Source of the DNA: Planctomycetota bacterium
GTDB taxonomy: Bacteria > Planctomycetota > UBA1135 > UBA2386
Direction of reading: 5' to 3'
Assembly: GCA_023433825.1 (NCBI GenBank)
Contig: JAEYTU010000063.1
Coordinates: forward strand, 1 to 8,407
DNA: 8,407 nt
This document shows, piece by piece, positions 1-5,511 of this stretch; within the stretch, counting starts at the first letter, position 1, and each line of letters starts with the position of its first letter. Below the pieces are notes generated by a model, which worked only from the letters and a program-made list of their open reading frames with translations, ran no database searches and was not told where the DNA came from. The translations under genes and the position numbers were made by a program.

Positions 1-309
1 GGTCCCGGACGGCGCAAGCTCACGCGACGGCGCCGTCACCCGCGCGATCCGGTCGCCGGCAACCAGCACGTCGGCGGGCCGCGGCGGCGCGCCGGTGCCG
101 TCGACGACCAGGCCACCGCGCAGCAGCAGGTCCCAGCCGGTGCCGGGCAGCGTTCGCGGCGAGCCACAGCCGGCGAGCGACGGGAGCGCGAGCGATGCGA
201 ACGCGACGACGGCGACGGCGAGTCCGACGGCTCGGATCCGGCGCCGCGCCGGCCGACGGGGAACGGGGACTCGCGACGCGGTGGTCGCGGCGGACGGCGC
301 AGCGTTCAT
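1..309 (-). CDS. Lipoprotein amidohydrolase, N-acyl-D-amino-acid deacylase-like (N-terminal part, truncated by window edge)
   Basis: Reading the minus strand from the ATG at 309-307 gives 103 uninterrupted residues that run off the left edge. They begin with an Arg-rich n-region (about residues 13-26), a hydrophobic stretch (28-45) and a lipobox LAGC with Cys48, so a secreted lipoprotein is predicted. After a short linker comes DLLLRGGLVVDGTGAPP, then ADVLVAGDRIARV. This is the first beta-sandwich segment typical of the amidohydrolase superfamily, and the VVDGTG form is characteristic of D-aminoacylases and N-acyl-D-amino-acid deacylases. The metal-binding HxH motif would lie beyond the window, so the substrate and even catalytic competence are unseen. 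A weak GAGAA lies upstream of the ATG. An upstream ATG (314-316, minus) opens only a three-codon frame whose stop overlaps the chosen start. The gene is divergent from the plus-strand genes at 1128 onward. Dihydroorotase-like or other amidohydrolases remain alternatives. Confidence 0.8.
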   Translation of the reverse strand, partial: MNAAPSAATTASRVPVPRRPARRRIRAVGLAVAVVAFASLALPSLAGCGSPRTLPGTGWDLLLRGGLVVDGTGAPPRPADVLVAGDRIARVTAPSRELAPSGT

Positions 310-462
310 GCGGGCATTCTCGATGGGTGCCCCACGCCCGACGTTCCCGAAAAGTCGTCGAAGCGACGGAAAAAGTTGCGAGAACGCGAAACTCCTGGGG
401 CGTCGAGTTCTAGTTCGCGCCGTTCGCAGTGGGGCAACCTGCTGCGGGCAACGCAAACAGCG

Positions 463-529
463 CAAGGCTTTCCACCGAGGAGAACTGGGCATGGTGCCCG
501 GGACTCCGGGGGCGAGGTGGAAAGCCTTG
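463..529. promoter_or_regulatory. 14-bp perfect inverted repeat with a structured 39-nt loop
   Basis: The left arm CAAGGCTTTCCACC (463-476) is the exact reverse complement of GGTGGAAAGCCTTG (516-529). The 39-nt loop can fold further in two competing ways: GGGCA (487-491) with TGCCC (495-499), or CCCGG (497-501) with CCGGG (506-510). As RNA this is a stable hairpin on either strand. The plus-strand copy is followed by ATTTAGTT, which is too weak a T-tract to call an intrinsic terminator. The element lies between divergent genes, so it could be a leader structure, a small RNA, a dyad operator or a relic of a mobile element. The function is unknown; the inverted repeat itself is certain. Confidence 0.6.
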
Positions 530-552
530 ATTTAGTTAAGCCCCGAGTGATT

Positions 553-1050
553 TCCGCAGTTCGGGCCGAACGCCACTCACGCGAAGGAACGCCGGAGCCC
601 GTCCACGAACTGCGGCCGCTAGCGCGGAGCCCATCATTCGAGGGCGAAGGAACGGGGCGGGACGAACGCTTACGCACGGGCGGAGAAGGCAGATGCGGGT
701 AGACGGACCCGGCGAAGGAACGCCAACGACCGTCCGCGAACTGCGGCCGCTAGCGCGGAGCCCATCATTCGAGGGCGAAGGAACGGGGCGGGACGAACGC
801 GAGTTGTCCGCAGTTCGGGCCGAACGCCACTCACGCGAAGGAACGCCGGAGCCCGTCCACGAACTGCGGCCGCTAGCGCGGATCCCATCACCAAAGGGCG
901 AAGGAACGGGGCGGGACGATCGCTTACGCACGGGCGGAGAAGGCAGAGGCGGGCAGACGGACTCGGCGAAGGAACGGGATCGCCCCGTCCACAAACCGCA
1001 GCCGTTCACGCGGTGCCCCATCGTTCGAGGGCGAAGGAACGGGGCGGGGC
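553..1050. repeat. Hierarchical direct-repeat array (11-mer x8, 64-bp core x4, 254-bp unit x2)
   Basis: A 64-bp core beginning CGAACTGCGGCCGCTAGCGC is identical at 606-669 and 737-800, closely similar at 860-923 and diverged at about 992-1050. Segment 553-722 recurs at 807-976 with an offset of exactly 254 bp and about nine differences by hand count, giving an A-B-A'-B' order. The 11-mer GCGAAGGAACG occurs exactly eight times, starting at 581, 644, 712, 775, 835, 898, 966 and 1031, with spacings of 63, 68, 63, 60, 63, 68 and 65 bp. The A-type units also carry an inverted pair CCGCAGTTCG / CGAACTGCGG (554-563 with 606-615; 808-817 with 860-869). The array looks like a dispersed-repeat family that has duplicated locally. 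Spacers are related to one another, so it is not a CRISPR array. Confidence 0.9.
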
Positions 1051-1104
1051 ACGGATGACCGGAGTGTGCGCGGAAGTGATCGCCTGCGCGCGGTTGGTTT
1101 CGTC

Positions 1105-1124
1105 GTGAGTCTGGGGAGACTCGC
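1105..1124 (+). promoter_or_regulatory. Hairpin presenting the Shine-Dalgarno-like sequence of the first membrane-protein gene
   Basis: GAGTCT (1107-1112) pairs perfectly with AGACTC (1117-1122) around a GGGG loop. A G-T wobble (1106/1123) and a G-C pair (1105/1124) extend the stem to eight pairs. The purine run GGGGAGA (1113-1119), the only plausible ribosome-binding site, lies in the loop and the 3' arm, eight bases before the ATG at 1128. Folding could therefore modulate translation. This is an inference from base pairing only. Confidence 0.35.
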
Positions 1125-1127
1125 CGA

Positions 1128-1769
1128 ATGAGCAGCGGCGCGGGTTCGGCGTTGCGGATGGTGGCGTGGCCGGCGGTGCTGACGCTTTTGGTCAGTGTGC
1201 TTCGGTTGGTCGGGGAACGGGCGGGGTGGGCGCCGGGGGTCTTCGATCGTGGGTTCGGCGGGGGGGCGTCACCGATCGGCATCGTCTGGTTGATCCCCGT
1301 GTTCGGGTGGTGGTTCGGGGTCCGGCTGGCGCGGAGCGGGGAGTGGCCGGCGAATGTCGAGCGCGCCGTGCTGATCCCGCTCGTGCTTCCGATCGCGGGC
1401 GTGGTGGTCGTGCTTCTCGACGTGTGTGCCGTCGTGACGTTCGACCGGACGTGCTGCCTGAGCCTCGTCGGGTGGCCGGTTGCGATGCTGCTTTCGGCCA
1501 CCGCCTGGCCGCGATTGTGGCGGGTGATGGTGGTCTATGCCGTGCTCGCGCGACTGCCGGTCGTCGTGATCACGGTCCTCGCCGTCCACTTCGAGTGGGG
1601 AACGCACTACGAGCACGCGCTGCCCCATCTGAGCGAGCAAGTCGCGGTGCCGAAGTCGGTCGCGCTCGCGCTCGTGCAGTTGCTGATCTGGATCCCGGTG
1701 ACGGTCGTCGTCGGTGTCTTGGCGGGGGCAATCGGCGCCGGGTTGTGTGGGGGGCGACGGCCGGACTGA
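1128..1769 (+). CDS. Polytopic membrane protein of unknown function (paralogue A)
   Basis: This is a 213-residue protein that I do not recognise as a named family. It is almost entirely hydrophobic, with likely membrane segments near residues 12-28, 50-68, 81-105, 113-127, 133-153 and 176-205, so about six helices and an inner-membrane location. Notable motifs shared with the next gene are VLRLVGE (24-30), GWAPG (33-37), GGGASPIGI (44-52), WLIPVFG (54-60), SWPVAMLLS-like (115-123), AWPRLWRV (126-133), LARLPVVVIT (140-149) and WGTHYE (157-162). No signal peptide or catalytic motif of a known enzyme is visible. The ATG at 1128 is chosen because a GGGGAGA lies eight bases upstream and the neighbouring paralogue starts with the same ATGAGCA. 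It is probably cotranscribed with the two following genes. That it is a real gene is well supported by its conserved paralogue; the function is open. Confidence 0.85.
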   Translation: MSSGAGSALRMVAWPAVLTLLVSVLRLVGERAGWAPGVFDRGFGGGASPIGIVWLIPVFGWWFGVRLARSGEWPANVERAVLIPLVLPIAGVVVVLLDVCAVVTFDRTCCLSLVGWPVAMLLSATAWPRLWRVMVVYAVLARLPVVVITVLAVHFEWGTHYEHALPHLSEQVAVPKSVALALVQLLIWIPVTVVVGVLAGAIGAGLCGGRRPD

Positions 1770-1842
1770 GTGTGTGCGTCGCTGAGCGGTGACGCGGCGT
1801 CGGAGCTTGGTTTCCCGCGCCGCCGCGCGTCAGACTCTTGCG

Positions 1843-2490
1843 ATGAGCAACGGTTCGAGCGTTTCGGCGATGCGGTTGGTCGCGGTTCCGGCAGTCCTGA
1901 CGCTCGTCGTCAGCGTGCTTCGCTTGGTTGGGGAACTCGAGGGATGGGCGCCGGGGTACTTCGGTACCGAGGCGGGCGGTGGCGCGTCACCGGTTGGCAT
2001 CTCGTGGTTGATCCCGGTGTTCGGCCTCTGGTTCGGCCTTCGGCTGGCGCGGAACGGGCATTGGCCGCGCAGCGTCCAGCGCGCGATCGTGATGCCGCTC
2101 GTGCTGACCGCGCTGTGCATCGGACTCGCGATCGTGAACGTGAAGGTGCGCGAGCTGCCGATGGACCAGGTCTTCCTCTACAGCTTCGTCTCGTGGCCGG
2201 TCGCGATGCTGCTGTCGGTCGTCGCGTGGCCGCGGCTGTGGCGCGTGCTGCTGCTGTACGCCTTCCTCGCGCGATTGCCGGTCGTCGTGATCACGTTCGT
2301 CGCCGTCCACTACGGCTGGGGAACGCACTACGAGAAGACGGCGCCCGGCACGCCGGAGTACGTCGGAATGGAGAAGGCGCTGGCGCTGTCGGCGGCGCAG
2401 GTGCTGATCTGGATCCCGCTGACGGTCCTCGGCGGGGGGGTCGCCGGAGCGATCGGGGCCGGGTTGTTCGGCGGACGACGGGCGACCTGA
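1843..2490 (+). CDS. Polytopic membrane protein of unknown function (paralogue B)
   Basis: This 215-residue protein aligns with the preceding one along its whole length, at roughly 60% identity judged by eye, and shares the GWAPG, GGGASP, WLIPVFG, WPVAMLLS, AWPRLWRV, LARLPVVVIT, WGTHYE, LIWIP and AGAIGAGL blocks. The least conserved stretch is the third membrane segment and following loop (about residues 86-107). There paralogue A has DVCAVVTFDRTCC while B has NVKVRELPMDQ, so B lacks the three Cys residues. The ATG at 1843 is preferred over an upstream GTG (1789) because it matches the start of A and because AGACTC lies five bases before the ATG in both genes, so the leader was duplicated too. 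No Shine-Dalgarno is evident. The gene follows A after 73 bp and precedes the Omp85 gene by 19 bp, suggesting a shared transcript and an envelope role. Confidence 0.85.
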   Translation: MSNGSSVSAMRLVAVPAVLTLVVSVLRLVGELEGWAPGYFGTEAGGGASPVGISWLIPVFGLWFGLRLARNGHWPRSVQRAIVMPLVLTALCIGLAIVNVKVRELPMDQVFLYSFVSWPVAMLLSVVAWPRLWRVLLLYAFLARLPVVVITFVAVHYGWGTHYEKTAPGTPEYVGMEKALALSAAQVLIWIPLTVLGGGVAGAIGAGLFGGRRAT

Positions 2491-2509
2491 TCGACCCCGC
2501 CGCGACGTC

Positions 2510-4210
2510 GTGCGGCATTCGTCGAGCTTCCGGACGCTGGACCGAGCGGCATCCGTCGTCGACCGAATCCCATGCATCGTCGCCTGCGTCGTGCTGCTGC
2601 ACGCGGCAGGTGGGCTGACCGCGCAACAGGATCGACCCCCGAACGATCTCGGTCGACTCCGCAACGTCACGATCCGCACGCGCGACGTGTTCTCGGACGA
2701 GCAGGCGGAGGGGAACGTCTTCTACCGACTCACGAACCTGCTGCACGGCACGACGCGGCCGCACGTCGTCGAGCGTGAGCTGTGGTTCGCCCGAGGCGAT
2801 CGCGTCCATCGCGCGGAGATCGAAGAGCTCGAGCGAAACCTGCGGGCGATGGACTTCTTCGGCGCTGCGACGGTCACACCGACGCCGACGGAAGACGACC
2901 AGTTCGATCTGACGGTCGAGACGCGCGACCGATTCACGCTCGCGGCCGACGCCAGCTACTCGCGCGTCGGTGGCGTCGGCAAGCTGAATTTCCGTCTCGC
3001 CGAGAGCAACCTGTTCGGGACCGGCAAGAAGTTCGTCGCCGCCGCACGTCACGCGGGCGACGAACGCGACGAGTTCGTCGAGTACTTCGATCCGCAGCTC
3101 CTCGGGTCGTGGCACACGCTCGCGGCGCGCCTCGGCGAGACCGACGAAGGGGCGTACTACGAGTTCGATCTGCGACGACCGCACCGGCATCTCGGGGATC
3201 CGTGGAGCTACGGCATTGCGTTCGACGGCGCCGACGAAGACGTCGACTACTACCGGCGCGGCGAGTCGACGGCCGAGGTGCCGCAGGATCGCCGGGACTT
3301 TCGGGTGTTCGTCGGCGCTGCCGCCGGACCCCGTGACGAACGCCTCGGATTCGGGCTCGACCTCCGCGGGCGCAGCGTCGACTACGAACCCGCGTTCGGC
3401 CTCGACGCCGCGCTCTGGCGAGTGCCGGGGGACACGTCGTGGATCGAGTTCGGTCCTTACGCGACGTACGAGTACCGGCCGGCTTTCGACGAGGTTCGTG
3501 GGCTCGATGCTCTCGACTTCGACGAGGACCTGCCGCTCGGCGCGAGCTTGCTCGTGCGCACGGCCGTGCGCTGCCGCGACGAGGATCGTCGGAATGCGGA
3601 GTTTCAACCGGTCCTCGCGGTGAAGGGTCGCGTGGCCGTGCGGCCATTCGACGCGACCTACTTCACGTTCGAGATCGACGGCGAGTCACGCTGGAACCAC
3701 GAGCGCGCCCAAGGTTGGCGAGCCGGATTCGCCATGCACGGGTATCAGCTCTCGCTGCCGGCGCAGACGCTGGCTGCGAGCTTCACGTACGACGTGGTCG
3801 CCGAGCGCCAGGATCTCGCGCCGCAGCTGACGCTCGGCGAGGACAACGGGCTGCGTGGGTATCCGGCGCGGGAGTTCTCCGGCACCCGCTACGCGCGACT
3901 GAACCTCGAGAATCGCATCGACACCGGGCTCGAGGTGCTGAGTGTGCGGCTCGGCGCGGCGGCCTTCTGCGATGTCGGTTGGATGCACGACCCGTCGCAG
4001 GGGCTCTCGATGAGCGACCCGATCCGCGCGGTCGGAGTCGGATCGCGGCTCGGTTCGAGCCACCTGTTCGGCAGCAAGGTGCTGCGGCTCGACGTCGCTT
4101 GGCCGCTCGACGACTTCGGCGGCGAGGACTACGGCGTGTCGGTGTCGTTCGCGACCGGTCAGGTGTTCACGTTCTTCGGCAACGCGAGCGAACTGCGGCG
4201 CGACTTCTGA
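2510..4210 (+). CDS. Omp85/BamA-superfamily outer-membrane protein with one POTRA domain
   Basis: This is a 566-residue predicted outer-membrane beta-barrel. The hydrophobic segment at residues 20-36 and the possible cleavage site after LTA (38) indicate export. Residues 51-142 look like a single POTRA domain: beta strand VTIRTRDVF, the helical HRAEIEELERNLRAMDFFG, then strands ending in FDLTVETRDRF. The rest (about 143-566) is rich in alternating-residue strands and contains the family's loop-6 motif GLRGYP (447-452), followed by NLENRI and AAFCDVGW (484-491), as in the bacterial surface antigen domain. It ends in Phe. BamA usually has five POTRAs and TamA three, so this is a minimal member, unlikely to be the housekeeping BamA; it may insert or secrete a specific partner. 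The GTG at 2510 is the only common start before the signal segment; there is no clear Shine-Dalgarno, and the 19-bp gap suggests coupling to the upstream gene. The exact start is uncertain. Confidence 0.85.
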   Translation: MRHSSSFRTLDRAASVVDRIPCIVACVVLLHAAGGLTAQQDRPPNDLGRLRNVTIRTRDVFSDEQAEGNVFYRLTNLLHGTTRPHVVERELWFARGDRVHRAEIEELERNLRAMDFFGAATVTPTPTEDDQFDLTVETRDRFTLAADASYSRVGGVGKLNFRLAESNLFGTGKKFVAAARHAGDERDEFVEYFDPQLLGSWHTLAARLGETDEGAYYEFDLRRPHRHLGDPWSYGIAFDGADEDVDYYRRGESTAEVPQDRRDFRVFVGAAAGPRDERLGFGLDLRGRSVDYEPAFGLDAALWRVPGDTSWIEFGPYATYEYRPAFDEVRGLDALDFDEDLPLGASLLVRTAVRCRDEDRRNAEFQPVLAVKGRVAVRPFDATYFTFEIDGESRWNHERAQGWRAGFAMHGYQLSLPAQTLAASFTYDVVAERQDLAPQLTLGEDNGLRGYPAREFSGTRYARLNLENRIDTGLEVLSVRLGAAAFCDVGWMHDPSQGLSMSDPIRAVGVGSRLGSSHLFGSKVLRLDVAWPLDDFGGEDYGVSVSFATGQVFTFFGNASELRRDF

Positions 4211-4243
4211 CTACCGATTCTGAAGTCGGCCCGCGGTACCGCG
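4201..4243. terminator. Possible bidirectional terminator-like dyads in the convergent gap
   Basis: CGACTTC (4201-4207) pairs with GAAGTCG (4222-4228) around a 14-nt loop that contains the stop codon of the Omp85 gene. A 12-bp perfect palindrome CGCGGTACCGCG follows at 4232-4243, just before the stop of the leftward permease gene. The 35-bp gap is the only place where the two converging transcripts can end. There is no T-tract on either strand, so calling it an intrinsic terminator is tentative. Confidence 0.3.
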
Positions 4244-4245
4244 CG

Positions 4246-5511
4246 TCACTCGTGCCGCAGCGCCTCGACCGGATCCATGTTCGCCGCGCGCCACGCCGGA
4301 TAGACGCCGGCGACGATGCCGACGATCGCCGAGACGAGGAACGCACGCACCGTGTGATCCCAGACCAGGATCGTCTTCATGTTGAGGAAGTTCTCGATCG
4401 CCGACGGCAGCAGCGAACCCGCCAGCACGCCGAGGATCCCGCCGCCGACCGACAGCACGATCGTCTCGACCAAGAACTGCGAGATGATGTGGACCTTCTT
4501 CGCGCCGAGCGCGCGCCGAATGCCGATCTCGCGCGTGCGTTCGGTCACGGTGGCCAGCATGACGTTCATGATCCCGATCCCGCCGACGAGCAGCGAGATG
4601 CCGGCGATCGCGCCCAGCGCGATGTTGAACATCCGCTTCTGCTCCTCCTTCTGGCGCAGCAGTTCGAGCGGGACGACGAGGTCGTAGTCCTTCTTCGGGA
4701 ACGCCGACGAGAGCATCTCGCGGACGACGGCGGCGGCGCCCTCGACCAGCGAGTCGTCCTCCATCTTCAGCGTGATCGAGTGCAACTGAACGTTCTCGAT
4801 CGAGAACGAACCGCCGTTGCGATTGATGTTGATCTCGCCGAAGTAGGCGCGCGAGACGCTGATCGGGATGTAGGCCGCGAGGTCGAGCGAGATCCCGGTG
4901 CTGCCGCTGACGCGTCCGAGCGTCGCCAGCACGCCGACGACGACGAACCGATCGCTGCCGATGCGGACAGCCTCGCCGAGGGCCGAGCGCAGCGGGAACA
5001 ACTTCTCGGCCGCGTGCGCACCGAGCACGGTCACGTTCGCGCGGCGAACGTCGTCCTCCTGCGTCAGCCAGCGCCCTTCGGCGATGCGCATCCCGACGAC
5101 GTCGGCGTAATCGGGCGTCGTGCCGATCGCGACGCTCGGAACCCATTGCTCACCGGCGCGGAACTCCTTCACGGTCTCGCGCGCCGGGACCATCTTCTGG
5201 AGGCCGTTCAGCGTCTTCTCGAACCGCTCGGCGATCTCGTTCGTCAGGCCGTAGGCCTGCGCGTTCCACATCGACGTCGACGAGCTCTGCTGCGACGCCT
5301 CGGGCTTCGTACTGCGGATCAGGATGTTGCTCGATCCGAGCGCCTTCAGTTGCTGCTGCGCCTCGTAGGCCGTGCCTTCACCGACGGCGAGGATCGCGAT
5401 GACCGCGCAGACGCCGAACAGCAGTCCGATCGCGGTCAAGAAGGAGCGAAGCTTGTTCAGCAGCAGGCTCTTCACACCGAGACGAACGGTGCGGACGAGT
5501 CCGAGTGCCAT
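4246..5511 (-). CDS. ABC transporter permease, MacB/FtsX type
   Basis: This is a full-length 421-residue permease of the MacB class, the inner-membrane mechanotransmission subunit. The first membrane helix lies within residues 21-44, in the family pattern LRSFLTAIGLLFGV...AVGEG. A large periplasmic MacB core domain of about 250 residues follows. Three C-terminal helices lie near 299-320, 345-366 and 389-406. The cytoplasmic coupling segment TERTREIGIRRALGAKK (323-339) contacts the ATPase, and the protein ends with the typical YPAWRAANMDPVEALRHE (404-421). Unlike E. coli MacB, it carries no fused ATPase; that is the separate gene immediately upstream. The start ATG shares one base with the ATPase stop (TGATG at 5513-5509), indicating translational coupling. 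The family exports lipoproteins, peptides, antibiotics or siderophores; the substrate here cannot be read from sequence. Confidence 0.95.
   Translation of the reverse strand: MALGLVRTVRLGVKSLLLNKLRSFLTAIGLLFGVCAVIAILAVGEGTAYEAQQQLKALGSSNILIRSTKPEASQQSSSTSMWNAQAYGLTNEIAERFEKTLNGLQKMVPARETVKEFRAGEQWVPSVAIGTTPDYADVVGMRIAEGRWLTQEDDVRRANVTVLGAHAAEKLFPLRSALGEAVRIGSDRFVVVGVLATLGRVSGSTGISLDLAAYIPISVSRAYFGEININRNGGSFSIENVQLHSITLKMEDDSLVEGAAAVVREMLSSAFPKKDYDLVVPLELLRQKEEQKRMFNIALGAIAGISLLVGGIGIMNVMLATVTERTREIGIRRALGAKKVHIISQFLVETIVLSVGGGILGVLAGSLLPSAIENFLNMKTILVWDHTVRAFLVSAIVGIVAGVYPAWRAANMDPVEALRHE

Larger units (their letters stand above)
310..1127. other. Divergent intergenic region with structured and repetitive DNA
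   Basis: No convincing gene is seen in these 818 bases. Region 310-420 is the leader and presumed promoter area of the leftward lipoprotein gene; it is locally less GC-rich (349-392) but I cannot pick out clear -35/-10 boxes. Region 463-529 holds a long perfect inverted repeat. Region 553-1050 holds the repeat array. Region 1051-1127 is the leader of the rightward membrane-protein gene and includes a small hairpin. Open frames that cross the array translate to the same low-complexity Arg/Ser/Pro or Gly/Glu/Arg words again and again, as expected of repeated DNA rather than protein genes. Confidence 0.75.

Noticed and set aside
349..376. Hairpin CGTCG-AAG-CGACG flanked by A/T runs as a terminator
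   Set aside because: The stem is only five base pairs and it lies in the 5' leader of the leftward gene with no gene ending there.
581..1041. CRISPR array suggested by evenly spaced short repeats
   Set aside because: The exact repeat is only 11 bp, the intervening DNA is itself repeated rather than unique, and no cas genes are in the window.
536..1501. A 321-codon minus-strand open frame across the repeat array and the first membrane-protein gene
   Set aside because: Half of it is antisense to a gene with a conserved paralogue and the other half is a translation of the repeat units (same Arg/Ser/Pro words each time). The length is explained by GC-rich DNA with few stops.
1789..1842. Earlier GTG start for paralogue B
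   Set aside because: It adds an Arg-rich 18-residue extension that has no counterpart in paralogue A; the ATG at 1843 aligns with the start of A.
2576..2587. Lipobox-like IVAC near residue 26 of the Omp85 protein
   Set aside because: The hydrophobic segment lies after, not before, this Cys; a signal peptide cleaved after LTA fits better for an outer-membrane barrel.
2291..3607. A 438-codon minus-strand open frame over the Omp85 gene
   Set aside because: It is antisense to a protein with clear POTRA and barrel motifs and shows no family signature itself.
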